NCBI GenBank assembly: GCA_003483565.1
Contig: DMYZ01000231.1
Coordinates: 1-64,000, forward strand
DNA length: 64,000 bases
Reading direction: 5' to 3'
Source: Prevotella sp.
Lineage (GTDB): Bacteria > Bacteroidota > Bacteroidia > Bacteroidales > Bacteroidaceae
In this document: piece by piece, positions 26,438 through 36,056 of the stretch
How positions within the stretch are numbered: position 1 is the first letter of the stretch
Layout of the letters: each line of letters starts with the position of its first letter
Position numbers and translations under genes: made by a program
Notes under the pieces: generated by a model
Databases searched by the model: none
Told to the model about the DNA's origin: nothing
The model's input: the letters and a program-made list of their open reading frames with translations, nothing else

Positions 26438-27241
26438 TTAACCGATGATCTTATTAAAGAAGTCTATGTAGTGTTTTCCGTAATCCTCACTGGAATAGGA
26501 GAGTATAGGTAATTTTCTGTCCTTTGTATAGTTGAGCAATTCCTCGTTGACATTATTCCCTGCTTCAATAATACCATCACTATAGTCAATGGCAAGTTTT
26601 CCCAGTTCCCGAAAGTCGAAATTCTCATCATACTTTTTTAGTAAGTCGGACTTCGCATCTTTATATTCGACAAACTGTTTGAAATGGTCTCCTAAGTTGT
26701 TTTGGAGCTTATTTTCATACAGAGCAGTTATCACTTTTGAATTGGCAAAAGACGGTTCTTCATAATAAGCTTTCTTAATATAAAAAGGTACAACGGCACT
26801 GATCCAGCCTTGGCAAATAATAAGATCAGGAGTCCAACGAAGCTTTTTAACAGTCTCCAGAACGCCTCGAGCAAAGAAAATTGCTCTTTCACCATTGTCA
26901 GTGTAGTCTTCCCCCTTTTCATCGGCACTCATCTGCCGTTTTTGAAAGTAATCATCATTATCAATAAAATACACCTGAATTCTTGAAGTAGGAATAGAAG
27001 ATACTTTGATAATCAGAGGATGGTCTGTATCGTTGATGATAAGATTCATTCCAGAGAGTCGAATCACTTCATGTAATTGCCCACGCCGCTCATTGATGTT
27101 CCCCCATTTAGGCATGAATGTCCTGATTTCGAAACCTGCCTCCTGAGCTTTTTGTGGAAGGTCTCGGCCCAATAAGGACATGTCTGTTTCCTGTACATAC
27201 GGAGCAATTTCCTGATTGATAAATAATACTTTCTTTCCCAT
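26438..27241 (-). CDS. Starch/glycogen synthase catalytic-domain-like protein (N-terminal half only)
   Basis: A 267-residue protein related to the N-terminal (Rossmann) half of GT5 glycogen/starch synthases: MGKKVLFINQEIAPYVQ, DLPQKAQEAGFEIRTFMPKWG, PDLIICQGWISAVVPFYIK. The C-terminal GT-B half with the nucleotide-sugar site (KTGGL and E-x7-E type motifs) is absent, so it is unlikely to be a normal glycogen synthase. I take the ATG at 27241, not the one at 27265, because a - strand TACCTTTG -7 box at 27263-27270 overlaps the latter. It is divergent from panC. Confidence 0.82.
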   Translation of the reverse strand: MGKKVLFINQEIAPYVQETDMSLLGRDLPQKAQEAGFEIRTFMPKWGNINERRGQLHEVIRLSGMNLIINDTDHPLIIKVSSIPTSRIQVYFIDNDDYFQKRQMSADEKGEDYTDNGERAIFFARGVLETVKKLRWTPDLIICQGWISAVVPFYIKKAYYEEPSFANSKVITALYENKLQNNLGDHFKQFVEYKDAKSDLLKKYDENFDFRELGKLAIDYSDGIIEAGNNVNEELLNYTKDRKLPILSYSSEDYGKHYIDFFNKIIG

Positions 27242-27262
27242 TTTATCACTTTTAGAATACTG

Positions 27263-27270
27263 CAAAGGTA
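27263..27270 (-). promoter_or_regulatory. -7 box for the starch-synthase-like / DUF4270 unit
   Basis: TACCTTTG on the - strand; transcription would start near 27257, 16 bases before the ATG at 27241. No clear -33 TTTG at the usual distance. Confidence 0.5.
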
Positions 27271-27411
27271 CAAAAAAAAGTTCATTTTTGGTTATAAAAT
27301 CTTTTAAAACCTACAACAATAGATTATTTTGGCATATTTTTATAAAAATTCTTTCTTGTTTAAGAAAAATGTTGTTATTTTGCAGGAGATTGAAAAAACT
27401 TAATTCGCAGA

Positions 27412-28266
27412 ATGAAAGTATTCAGTAAAATAGTAGATATTCAGAACGAGTTGTTCGCAATTCGTAAAGAAGGTAAAAAAGCCGTAGGACTTATTCCTAC
27501 AATGGGTGCCCTTCATGAGGGACATGTTTCTCTTATTAAAAAAAGTGTAAAGGATAACGATATTACTGTCGTTTCTGTTTTTTTAAATCCTACACAATTT
27601 AATGATCAAAAGGATTTGGAGCGTTATCCGCGTGATCTCAAAGCTGATTGCAAACTAATAGAAGAGTGTGGTGCTGATATAGCATTTGCTCCAAAGGTAG
27701 AAGATATATATCCAATGCCTGATATGCGTCATTTTGAGTTTCCGCCTATTACAACGGTAATGGAAGGTGCTCATCGTCCTGGACATTTTAATGGGGTTTG
27801 TCAGGTTGTCAGCCGCCTTTTTAACATTATTCGTCCTAATCGCGCTTATTTCGGAGAGAAGGATTGGCAGCAGATTGCTGTTGTCAAGAAGTTGGTAAAA
27901 TATATAAATTCTGATGTGCAAATTGTAGAGTGTCCTACTGTCCGTGAAGAAGATGGACTGGCTAAAAGCAGCCGTAATAGCCTTCTTGCTTCTGACGAAC
28001 GTGCCATTGCTCCTAAGATCTATGAAGCATTGAAGAATAGTGTGGAATATGCTAAAACACACACCGTTCAAGAAACTCATGATAAGGTCATTGCCGATAT
28101 TAATGTTGTCGATGGTCTTGATGTCGAGTATTTTGAAATTGTTGATGGTGATACTCTTCAGAATGTGGACAGTTGGGAGGCCTGCTCTTACGTAGTGGGT
28201 TGTATTACGGTCAACTGTGGTAAAATACCAATTCGTTTGATAGATCATATTACTTATAAAAAATAA
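27412..28266 (+). CDS. panC: Pantoate-beta-alanine ligase
   Basis: Condenses pantoate and beta-alanine with ATP to pantothenate. The 284-residue protein has the nucleotidyltransferase HIGH-type motif [13 protein letters not shown] (about 29-41), [18 protein letters not shown] (KDxQ, about 146-155) and the SSRN segment (about 186-189). A near-consensus promoter element (TTATTTTG) lies just upstream in the divergent region. It is followed 23 bases later by panD, which makes the beta-alanine substrate. Confidence 0.97.
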   Translation: MKVFSKIVDIQNELFAIRKEGKKAVGLIPTMGALHEGHVSLIKKSVKDNDITVVSVFLNPTQFNDQKDLERYPRDLKADCKLIEECGADIAFAPKVEDIYPMPDMRHFEFPPITTVMEGAHRPGHFNGVCQVVSRLFNIIRPNRAYFGEKDWQQIAVVKKLVKYINSDVQIVECPTVREEDGLAKSSRNSLLASDERAIAPKIYEALKNSVEYAKTHTVQETHDKVIADINVVDGLDVEYFEIVDGDTLQNVDSWEACSYVVGCITVNCGKIPIRLIDHITYKK

Positions 28267-28289
28267 TAAAATATAAGCAGGTAATTATT

Positions 28290-28637
28290 ATGCAGATCGA
28301 AGTCTTGAAATCTAAACTGCATTGTGTTAAAGTCACAGAGGCAAATCTGAACTATATGGGCAGTATAACCATTGATGAGGATTTAATGGATGCTGCGGGT
28401 TTGATATCTGGTGAGAAGGTTCAGATCGTAGATAATAATAATGGAGAACGTCTCGAAACTTATGTAATTAAGGGTGAACGTGGCTCTGGATGTATTTGTC
28501 TCAATGGTGCTGCAGCACGCAAGGTTCAGATAGGTGATATCGTAATCATTATTGCTTATTGTATACTTGATTTTGAGGAAGCCAAGACTTATAAACCAAC
28601 GATCGTTTTCCCTGCTGATGGAAATAAACTCTATTGA
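28290..28637 (+). CDS. panD: Aspartate 1-decarboxylase precursor
   Basis: Pyruvoyl enzyme making beta-alanine from aspartate. The 115-residue proenzyme has the self-cleavage site Gly24-Ser25 (NYMGSITID) at the standard position, Lys9 and the [20 protein letters not shown] segment. Length fits the family. Second gene of the panCD unit; with panC it supplies the last two activities of pantothenate synthesis. A hairpin terminator follows. Confidence 0.97.
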   Translation: MQIEVLKSKLHCVKVTEANLNYMGSITIDEDLMDAAGLISGEKVQIVDNNNGERLETYVIKGERGSGCICLNGAAARKVQIGDIVIIIAYCILDFEEAKTYKPTIVFPADGNKLY

Positions 28638-28660
28638 TCAATAGAATTTATAAATGAATT

Positions 28661-28696
28661 AAAAGGTTGTTTTCCGCATTAGGGGGACAACCTTTT
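28661..28696 (+). terminator. Terminator of panCD
   Basis: AAAAGGTTGT (28661-28670) pairs with ACAACCTTTT (28687-28696), extended inward by G-T and G-C pairs, followed by TCTTATT. Confidence 0.7.
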
Positions 28697-28724
28697 CTTA
28701 TTCCTTAAGAGATGTTCTTAAAAA

Positions 28725-28761
28725 ATAAAGGACTGCTTTATAATCTAAAGCAGTCCTTTAT
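28725..28761. terminator. Bidirectional terminator between panD and the biotin-subunit gene
   Basis: Perfect 16-bp stem 28725-28740 with 28746-28761, loop TAATC, A/T tracts at both ends. Ends the - strand decarboxylase unit and backs up the panCD terminator. Confidence 0.78.
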
Positions 28762-28786
28762 AAATATATCATTTTTAAGTGTTACT

Positions 28787-29215
28787 CTATTCTATAACAA
28801 CAAGTGCATCTTCTTCCATAACAGCTTGCCCCAATTTAACGCAGACAGCTGTTACCTTTCCGTCTTTCTCTGCTTCAATATTATTGGCCATTTTCATAGC
28901 TTCAAGAACAACAACAGTATCACCGGCTTTAACTTCCTGGCCAACCTCAACATTAATACCTGTTATAGTACCTGGCAGAGGCGCCTTAACGGCATTACCT
29001 GAATTGATATTAGCTGCAGAAGAAACATTATTATTGCTTTCTTCTTCTACGGTTTTACCTAATACAGGCTTCTTCTTTTCTTCTTTTTCAGGCTTTTCTA
29101 GCTGAATTTTGAATTCTTCATCATTAACGGTGATAGAAGCGAGATAATTTTCATCAATTTCATTGACAGAAACTTTATAGTCTTTTCCGTCAATTGTATA
29201 TTTGAATTCTTTCAT
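28787..29215 (-). CDS. Biotin carrier subunit of methylmalonyl-CoA decarboxylase
   Basis: A 142-residue protein with an N-terminal beta-rich segment, a Lys/Glu/Asn-rich linker (about 40-72) and a C-terminal biotinyl domain (about 75-142). The biotin attachment motif EAMKMAN places biotin on Lys108; [22 protein letters not shown] precedes it. Biotin carries CO2 between the carboxyltransferase (gene upstream) and a membrane sodium pump subunit. It is the last gene of the unit before a terminator, and no membrane beta subunit follows, although such a gene often sits here in relatives. Confidence 0.92.
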   Translation of the reverse strand: MKEFKYTIDGKDYKVSVNEIDENYLASITVNDEEFKIQLEKPEKEEKKKPVLGKTVEEESNNNVSSAANINSGNAVKAPLPGTITGINVEVGQEVKAGDTVVVLEAMKMANNIEAEKDGKVTAVCVKLGQAVMEEDALVVIE

Positions 29216-29254
29216 AGAAATCTTCTTTTATGATTAAACGATGTTTTTTCCCTG

Positions 29255-29404
29255 TTATGGTTTAGGAGTAATACCAAACGCTTTTGCATTCCATTGAGTG
29301 CAATGCTGCTTGATGGTAATGATGCCTGATTCTTGATCATGTACATTATTTCCTTGATATTCATAGATAGCCATAGCAATGGCTGCATATATATTCTTAT
29401 CCAT
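29255..29404 (-). CDS. Small protein of the methylmalonyl-CoA decarboxylase unit (49 aa)
   Basis: Hand translation from the ATG at 29404 gives MDKNIYAAIAMAIYEYQGNN, then VHDQESGIITIKQHCTQWNAKAFGITPKP and a stop. The EYQGNNVHD...SGIITIK...TQWNAK pattern is one I recall from a short conserved ORF placed between the carboxyltransferase and biotin genes in Bacteroidales. It starts 14 bases after the carboxyltransferase stop. It may be the gamma-like assembly or stabilising part; the function is unproven. Confidence 0.8.
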   Translation of the reverse strand: MDKNIYAAIAMAIYEYQGNNVHDQESGIITIKQHCTQWNAKAFGITPKP

Positions 29405-29418
29405 ATTCTTTTAATTAA

Positions 29419-30984
29419 TTACATTGGCATGCAACCGTGTTTTTTTGCAGGAAGAGTCTGGCGCTTAGTTTGCAATTGAGCCAGACCACGACAAATCCGG
29501 AAACGGGTATTTCTTGGTTCGATGACATCGTCAATATAGCCAAATTGTGCAGCTTGATAAGGATTAGCAAACTTTTCTGTATATTCATCTTCTTTTTCAG
29601 CGAGGAATGCCTTGACGTCACCACCTTCTTCTTTAATTTTCTTGGCTTCCTTTCCACACAGGATAGCAACAGCACCACTGCCTCCCATTACAGCGATCTC
29701 TGCAGATGGCCATGCAAAGTTAAGGTCAGCACGCAACTGCTTACACCCCATCACAATATGGCTGCCACCATAGCTCTTGCGCAGAGTGACTGTAATCTTT
29801 GGTACAGTTGCTTCTCCATACGCGTAAAGCAATTGAGCACCATGCTGGATAACTGCATTGTATTCCTGACCTGTTCCTGGAAGAAATCCTGGTACGTCAA
29901 CGAGTGAAACGATAGGAATGTTAAATGCATCGCAGAAACGAACAAAGCGAGCTCCCTTGCGGCTTGCATTTACATCAAGGACCCCTGCATATGCCATAGG
30001 TTGGTTAGCTACAATACCTACACTTTGGCCATTGAAGTGAGCGAAACCTGTAATAATGTTTTTAGCAAATTTAGGTTGGACCTCAAAGAATTCACTATGA
30101 TCAGTAACAGCAGCAATGACTTTATACATATCATAAGCCTGATTAGGATCTTCAGGAATGATTTCATTCAGACTGTCATCCATACGGTTGATAGAATCAT
30201 TGCATTCTGTACGTGGAGCTTCTTCCATATTATTGGATGGAAGATAAGAAAGCAGCGTTTTGATTAATTCAAGGGCTTCTTCTTCTGTCTTTGCTGTAAA
30301 GTGGGTAACACCACTCTTGGATGCGTGAACAGATGCACCTCCTAGATGTTCTGCATCTATTTCCTCGCCGGTAACGGTCTTTACGACTTTAGGGCCAGTC
30401 AGGAACATATATGATGTACCTTCAGTCATAACGATAAAGTCTGTCAAGGCAGGGGAGTAAACAGCACCACCTGCGCACGGGCCCATAATAGCTGAAATTT
30501 GAGGAATAACACCACTGGCAAGGATGTTACGCTCAAAGATCTCTCCATAACCGGCAAGTGCAGAAATTCCTTCCTGAATACGGGCACCACCAGAGTCATT
30601 CATGCAAATAACAGGAGCTCCCATCTTCATAGCCATATCCATAATCTTACAGATTTTTTGTGCCATGGTTTCTGAAAGAGAACCACCATTAACGGTGAAG
30701 TCCTGAGCATAGACATATACAAGGCGGCCAGAAATGGTTGCAGAACCGGCAACGACACCATCACCAAGGAATTGTTTCTTTTCCATGCCGAAATTATGAC
30801 ACCGATGGAGCTTGAACATGTCATACTCCTCAAAGCTTCCTTCGTCTACAAGCATTTCTATGCGTTCGCGAGCTGTATATTTGCCACGAGAGTGCTGTTT
30901 GTCTATAGCTTTCTGACCACCACCAAGCCGAGCCTGTTCGCGCTTTGCGATCAGTTCTTTTATTTTTTCTACTTGTTTGCTCAT
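29419..30984 (-). CDS. mmdA: Methylmalonyl-CoA decarboxylase carboxyltransferase (alpha) subunit
   Basis: A 521-residue acyl-CoA carboxyltransferase of the PccB/MmdA family. Two crotonase-like halves are visible: N-terminal AQDFTVNGGSLSETMAQKICKIMDMA, NDSGGARIQEGISALAGYGEIF and the GPCAGGAVYSPALTDF oxyanion loop; C-terminal VDVPGFLPGTGQEYNAVIQHGAQLLYAY and KSYGGSHIVMGCKQL. It takes the carboxyl group from (S)-methylmalonyl-CoA onto biotin, giving propionyl-CoA, in the succinate-to-propionate route. A - strand TACCTTTG at 31043-31050 is a likely -7 box. Followed by the 49-residue gene and the biotin carrier gene. Confidence 0.95.
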   Translation of the reverse strand: MSKQVEKIKELIAKREQARLGGGQKAIDKQHSRGKYTARERIEMLVDEGSFEEYDMFKLHRCHNFGMEKKQFLGDGVVAGSATISGRLVYVYAQDFTVNGGSLSETMAQKICKIMDMAMKMGAPVICMNDSGGARIQEGISALAGYGEIFERNILASGVIPQISAIMGPCAGGAVYSPALTDFIVMTEGTSYMFLTGPKVVKTVTGEEIDAEHLGGASVHASKSGVTHFTAKTEEEALELIKTLLSYLPSNNMEEAPRTECNDSINRMDDSLNEIIPEDPNQAYDMYKVIAAVTDHSEFFEVQPKFAKNIITGFAHFNGQSVGIVANQPMAYAGVLDVNASRKGARFVRFCDAFNIPIVSLVDVPGFLPGTGQEYNAVIQHGAQLLYAYGEATVPKITVTLRKSYGGSHIVMGCKQLRADLNFAWPSAEIAVMGGSGAVAILCGKEAKKIKEEGGDVKAFLAEKEDEYTEKFANPYQAAQFGYIDDVIEPRNTRFRICRGLAQLQTKRQTLPAKKHGCMPM

Positions 30985-31160
30985 AATATGTTTTATATGA
31001 TTCTTGTTTCTTTTATTATTTCCTTATTGCAATTTATCTTTGCAAAGGTACTAATTTTTGCTTATATAGAAAATATTATGCGGTTAAATATCATCAATTT
31101 GAATAAGCTGTTCCTTATATTTGTTTATTATAGTTGTAGTGAAAAAATCTTTATTGGATA

Positions 31161-33557
31161 TTAGAAGTCAAAGACCAATCGTCCATTAAGTTGCCGTCCG
31201 GTAAGGTAATTTGGTACTGCATATTGCTGGTTGGTAACATCTGTTATCCAGAAATAACTGTTGACATTGCTGATGCCAAAAAGATTAAGGCAATCAAGAC
31301 TAAGCCAGATGCTCTTGAAGATATTTTTCTTTTCATGATTGCTATTATTAAGGAGACAATAGCTTATGCCCAGGTCAACTCTCTTATAAGCTGGAGCTCT
31401 AAAACTATTACGTTCAAATTCCTGATGGGGAGCTGAGAAGGGCAGTCCGTCAGCGTAGGCAAGCTTTAGGCCAACTTTCCATCGATCGGTTCCCGGAAAG
31501 TAATCAGTGAAAAAGAGGTTAAAGGAAAATTTCTGATCTGTTGGCAGAGGCATGGTTTTACCATTAAACTTCATCTGAGTATTCATCAGAGAAAAACTCA
31601 GCCAGCTGTCTGTATTTGGCACAAATTCACCGTAAAGCTTCATATCAATACCCATAGCATGACCAGTAGCTTTGTTATCGCCATAATAAATCACCTGAAC
31701 ATTATTAATAGAATATGGAATGAGATTTCTTAAGGCTTTATAATATGCTTCAGATGAAAAGCGAAATCTTTGATTGTTCATCTGAAAACGATAATCATAG
31801 CCAAGGATAAGCTGCAGGCTCTGTTGGCTTTTGATCTTATTGTTTAGTGATACATTAGTAATCCCGTTTACGGTAGATGTATCCCGAAGTTCCTTAAAAA
31901 ATGGGGCTTGATAGTAAAGACCACCTGCGATACGAAAAGTCGTGTTTTCACTATAGGGGGGAATGATGCCAATAGAGATACGGGGACTTATGATCGTTTC
32001 TTTATTAAAGTTCCAGTGACTCATGCGAATGCCATAATTTAAGGTAAAGTGGGTATGCTCACCTTGACTGGCAAAATGGTAAGTATCTTGTGCATAAGCT
32101 TCTATTCTATTTGCATCCAGGGTGTTGCTTGCCTTAAGTGAATAAATCATATAAAGGTCTTGGCCTGTATGAGGAATGCTGTAGCCTGAAGAATCACGCA
32201 TTTCATATTCATCAGACTGTTCTTCTATATGTTCCTTTTTAAAAGTAATTCCTACTTCAGCTTCATGTTGTTTATTCTTGTGCTTGAGCATAAATTTAGT
32301 GCTCAGAACTCTTGCTGTAAGATAGTTACGAGCATGCTGAAAATAAGTTCCAACACCAAGATTTTCAGAGGTTTCAGTCTGGTCTAGCCAGTATTGTCCC
32401 TGGATATCATATTTTTCTTGTTCTTTGGTGTAGAAACCACTGCCGATAAGAGACAAAGAAGTATTCTTATTTAGATTGCGAGTAATGCCTATTGTGCCGA
32501 AATAAGTAAGAAATCGGTCTTTTTCCTGTCCATCAAAATAGACCTTAAAACTTTTTACGTTTTCAAGAGTGCCAAAAGACGTTTCACGGGTTTTAGGAAT
32601 AAAGTTGTAGTGATTGTCGTTGATGTTTCCTATGAAGTCAATATTCCATTGGGTATTTGGATGATAGTTTAAATAGGTCTGATAATCGAGAAAGTTAGGA
32701 TGGTATTCGCCATTAGTTTCCAGGCTACTGAGGAGATTCTTGTTTGTCTTGTATCTAATGGAGTTTAGCCAGCTTACCTTTTTATTGGCTATACCTACGT
32801 AGGCTTCAGCACCCAGCAAAGATGCAGCAATATTTCCTTCAAAAATAGATTTATTTCCAGCTTTAGGTTCTAAGTCCTTATATGTAATATCTAATGCAGA
32901 ACTCATTTTATCTCCATATTTAGCTGCGAAGCCTCCCGTTGAAAATTTTATTTTGTCTACCATGTAAGGATTAATAATACTTAGGCCTTCTTGCTGACCT
33001 GAACGAACGAGGAATGGACGATATATTTCTACATTGTTGATATAAACGAGATTTTCATCGAAGGCACCACCACGCACATTATATTGAGAAGAAAGTTCCG
33101 AATGAGTGGAAACACCAGCCTGTGACTGAACAAGGGCTTCTATGGCATTGCCATTGGCTGATGCCATCGTTTTCATATCTTTGGTTTTCAACTCCTGATT
33201 TTGTCCGGTCTGGATATGTTCGCCTTCTACTTTTACTTCATCCAAAGTGTTATCAGAGTAGAGCATGATCTGGAGCATTTGCCTTCCACGCGGATGCTGT
33301 AATACGCGAGTCTTGGTCTTATATCCCACCATAGAAAAACGGATTATAACAGAATCAGAAGAGTGAAGTTGAAGCGTGTATTCTCCTTCCAATGAGGTCA
33401 TCGTAAACTTGCCTTGTTTCGCGCATGAGACCATAGCAAGTTCTACAGGATTCATATTTTGATCCATGACCTTACCTCGTAAGGTGAATGACTGGGCCAT
33501 GATATTTATAGTCATAGTCCAGCCTAGCATAATCAACAGTAATCTTTTTATTTCCAT
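31161..33557 (-). CDS. TonB-dependent outer-membrane receptor
   Basis: A 798-residue outer-membrane active transporter. Order: signal peptide (about 1-21, ending IMAQ), a carboxypeptidase-regulatory-like beta domain (about 23-95), a plug (about 120-230 with EALVQSQAGVSTHSELSSQYNVRGG), and a beta barrel ending in the terminal aromatic signature NGRLVFDF. There is no SusD partner next to it, so it is not a typical polysaccharide (PUL) pair; the substrate cannot be told from sequence. It lies downstream of relA on the same strand, with an AT-rich gap of about 100 bases. Confidence 0.92.
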   Translation of the reverse strand: MEIKRLLLIMLGWTMTINIMAQSFTLRGKVMDQNMNPVELAMVSCAKQGKFTMTSLEGEYTLQLHSSDSVIIRFSMVGYKTKTRVLQHPRGRQMLQIMLYSDNTLDEVKVEGEHIQTGQNQELKTKDMKTMASANGNAIEALVQSQAGVSTHSELSSQYNVRGGAFDENLVYINNVEIYRPFLVRSGQQEGLSIINPYMVDKIKFSTGGFAAKYGDKMSSALDITYKDLEPKAGNKSIFEGNIAASLLGAEAYVGIANKKVSWLNSIRYKTNKNLLSSLETNGEYHPNFLDYQTYLNYHPNTQWNIDFIGNINDNHYNFIPKTRETSFGTLENVKSFKVYFDGQEKDRFLTYFGTIGITRNLNKNTSLSLIGSGFYTKEQEKYDIQGQYWLDQTETSENLGVGTYFQHARNYLTARVLSTKFMLKHKNKQHEAEVGITFKKEHIEEQSDEYEMRDSSGYSIPHTGQDLYMIYSLKASNTLDANRIEAYAQDTYHFASQGEHTHFTLNYGIRMSHWNFNKETIISPRISIGIIPPYSENTTFRIAGGLYYQAPFFKELRDTSTVNGITNVSLNNKIKSQQSLQLILGYDYRFQMNNQRFRFSSEAYYKALRNLIPYSINNVQVIYYGDNKATGHAMGIDMKLYGEFVPNTDSWLSFSLMNTQMKFNGKTMPLPTDQKFSFNLFFTDYFPGTDRWKVGLKLAYADGLPFSAPHQEFERNSFRAPAYKRVDLGISYCLLNNSNHEKKNIFKSIWLSLDCLNLFGISNVNSYFWITDVTNQQYAVPNYLTGRQLNGRLVFDF

Positions 33558-33654
33558 TTTCTTTTTAACGGAAATAAAAATAAAATATTATATTTGTTAA
33601 TCAGGTATACATTGTATGCAAACATATCATTGATTATAAAATATACTTTTTATG

Positions 33655-35880
33655 TTATAGTCTTGTTATTTGTTTTACCCCTTTTACTGTATTTAATTTT
33701 TTTATAAGAGAATTGAGTTTACTTGTGTCGTCAAGCAGAACTACAACAGTTCCCGAAAAAAGTCCATCGTTGGATTCAATGCGTATGCTTCGCATAGAAA
33801 GTTTATCTTCTTTCGCTATAATATTAGTAATATTACTTACTATGCCGATATCATCATTGCCAATGATACGCAAAGCTATTGAATAAAGACTTCCGCCTTT
33901 ACCACTCCATTTAGCTTTGACAATACGATAGCCAAAGCGACGGCGCAGTTCTGGAGCATTAGGACAATCTTGTCGGTGGATAGTGATGCCACCACTTACG
34001 GTAACAAAACCGAAGACAGGATCGCCATAAATGGGATGACAACAATTTGCCAATTTATAATCTATACCCTTTAGGTTCTCGTCAATAGTAAGCACATCCT
34101 CATTATTTTTGAGAATTTCTTCGTCAGGATTGTCATATTCAAACTTTTCAGCACTGACAGTAGCAACGGCTTCATTGGTGTTCTCTTTGTGGTCGCGGAG
34201 TTCTATATAGCGATCTATAATGGTATTAGCATCAAGTTTTTCATCGGCGACATCTTTGTAGAAATCGGATATCTCTTTATATCCCATCTTCTTGACAAGC
34301 AAAGCCATTGTACCTTCTTCAAATTCGATTTTTTTATTCTTAAATCTACGTTCTAATAGCTCTTTTGCAAAAATACCGTTTTTTTTCTGTGTCTCTTTCA
34401 AGGCTAGGCGAATTTTTGCTTTTGCCTTGCTTGTCTTCACAATATGAAGCCATTCCTCCTTAGGTTTCTGTGAATTTTGAGTTATAATTTCAATGGTATC
34501 ACCAGAATGAAGTTCTGTGCGGAAACTTACAGCTTTGCCATTTACTTTACCTCCCGTACAGGTGTTCCCTATGTTAGAGTGGATATAGTAAGCTAGATCA
34601 AGAATTGTTGATCCCTTGGGGAATTTTAATAAGTCACCTTTGGGAGTAAAAACATATACTTCATCCTCATACAAATCAAGCTTGAATTGGTCCATCAATT
34701 GCAAATCGTCATTATTTTCAAGAGCTGAACGGATACTAGCTAACCAGTTGTCAATACCACCTTCACTCTTAATGCCTTTATATCTCCAATGGGCAGCAAG
34801 ACCATGCTCTGCAATTTCATCCATTCTGGTTGTGCGAATTTGGCACTCAACCCATTTCTTTTCAGGTCCGAGAACAGTGATATGCAAACTTTCGTAGCCA
34901 TTGCTTTTCGGCACGGATAGCCAGTCGCGTAATCGTTTTGGATTAGGTTGATACATATCTGTGATAATGGAGTACACCTGCCAGCATTGCATTTTTTCTT
35001 TCTCCAATGGCGAATCAAGAATTATTCGGATGGCAAAGAGATCATAGATACCTTCAAAGCCACATTTCTGCTTTTTCATCTTTTGCCATATCGAGTGTAT
35101 GCTCTTGGTCCGGCCTTTAATATGAAATTTTAAACCAGTTGCCTCAAGTTTTGTCTTTACTGGATTGATAAAACTATCAATATAGGCATCACGAGCCGTT
35201 TTTGTGGCATTTAGTTTATCCTTGATCATATAGTAGGCATCATGCTCCAGGTATTTGAGTGAAAGATCTTCGAGCTCACTTTTCAGAGTATATAAACCTA
35301 GTTTATGTGCGAGTGGAGCATAGAGATAACTGGCTTCTTCTGCAACTTTTTGACGAGCTTCGATGGCCTTTGTGTCGCGAATCTGTCGCATGACATTCAC
35401 ACGGTCGGCAATCATAATCAATATTACGCGCATATCCTCAGAAAAGGAAATAAGCAAGTTGCGAAAGTTGTCACTTTCAATGACTGGATTCTTCTTATAC
35501 AAGTCATGAATACGTACCAGGCCCCGGATAATATGCGCAACACCATCACCAAATTTCTTTTGCATTTCTTCTACTGTCGCATAGCCGTTAACAATGCTGT
35601 TGTAGAGTAAGATGGATATTACGGAATCACGTTTTAGATTGATTTCGTCAACAGCGATCTGAGCTGTCTGCAAGGCATGAAGAATAGGGTTGAGATTAAA
35701 GACATCTCTTTGAAATTGTCCTCTCTCTAAACCTTCGTGTATGTGTAATTGAAGTTTTGTGACATCGTCTGGTTGAAGATAGTCTTTTATTACTTCTTTT
35801 ATATGTTTAAGAATCTCGAAACTTTCTTCTTGTTCCCCTGGGGTAAATTCGAATTTTGTATTTTTCTCCTCGTTTAGCAT
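33655..35880 (-). CDS. relA: RelA-type (p)ppGpp synthetase with degenerate hydrolase domain
   Basis: A 741-residue long RSH protein. The synthetase domain is intact in its visible motifs (GRTKSIHSIWQKMKKQ, FEGIYDLFAIRIIL, LSVPKSNGYESLHITV), then TGS (VFTPKGDLLKFPKGSTILDLAYYIHS), the zinc-finger/CC region (NCCHPIYGDPVFGF, DCPNAPEL) and a C-terminal ACT domain. The N-terminal HD hydrolase has lost its metal ligands: the HDxxED motif reads YNSIVNG (about residues 93-99), and the ADRLHNMR motif reads ADRVNVMR. It is therefore probably a synthetase-only enzyme and the cell should carry a separate SpoT-like hydrolase elsewhere. A - strand TAATTTTG (35906-35913) precedes the gene. Confidence 0.93.
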   Translation of the reverse strand: MLNEEKNTKFEFTPGEQEESFEILKHIKEVIKDYLQPDDVTKLQLHIHEGLERGQFQRDVFNLNPILHALQTAQIAVDEINLKRDSVISILLYNSIVNGYATVEEMQKKFGDGVAHIIRGLVRIHDLYKKNPVIESDNFRNLLISFSEDMRVILIMIADRVNVMRQIRDTKAIEARQKVAEEASYLYAPLAHKLGLYTLKSELEDLSLKYLEHDAYYMIKDKLNATKTARDAYIDSFINPVKTKLEATGLKFHIKGRTKSIHSIWQKMKKQKCGFEGIYDLFAIRIILDSPLEKEKMQCWQVYSIITDMYQPNPKRLRDWLSVPKSNGYESLHITVLGPEKKWVECQIRTTRMDEIAEHGLAAHWRYKGIKSEGGIDNWLASIRSALENNDDLQLMDQFKLDLYEDEVYVFTPKGDLLKFPKGSTILDLAYYIHSNIGNTCTGGKVNGKAVSFRTELHSGDTIEIITQNSQKPKEEWLHIVKTSKAKAKIRLALKETQKKNGIFAKELLERRFKNKKIEFEEGTMALLVKKMGYKEISDFYKDVADEKLDANTIIDRYIELRDHKENTNEAVATVSAEKFEYDNPDEEILKNNEDVLTIDENLKGIDYKLANCCHPIYGDPVFGFVTVSGGITIHRQDCPNAPELRRRFGYRIVKAKWSGKGGSLYSIALRIIGNDDIGIVSNITNIIAKEDKLSMRSIRIESNDGLFSGTVVVLLDDTSKLNSLIKKLNTVKGVKQITRL

Positions 35881-35973
35881 AGGCCGAAAATTTTATTCAT
35901 TTCGACAAAATTACGTATTTTTTCCGAAATATAGTCATGTTCAAAGATAAATAAAGATATATTCACCTTTTTT

Positions 35974-36006
35974 CTTGTTCTGTTTCCTAAAAAAATATTA
36001 TATTTG
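35974..36006 (+). promoter_or_regulatory. Canonical promoter for the DUF4301 gene
   Basis: CTTG at 35974-35977, 21 bases, TATATTTG at 35999-36006; predicted start near 36013, about 44 bases before the ATG. Confidence 0.65.
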
Positions 36007-36056
36007 TATCATAATATTTTCTATGATTAATGGAGTAAATTACTAAATATAGATAT

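Noticed and set aside
31161..33557. TonB-dependent receptor as part of a SusC/SusD polysaccharide locus
   Set aside because: No SusD-like or glycoside hydrolase gene lies next to it.
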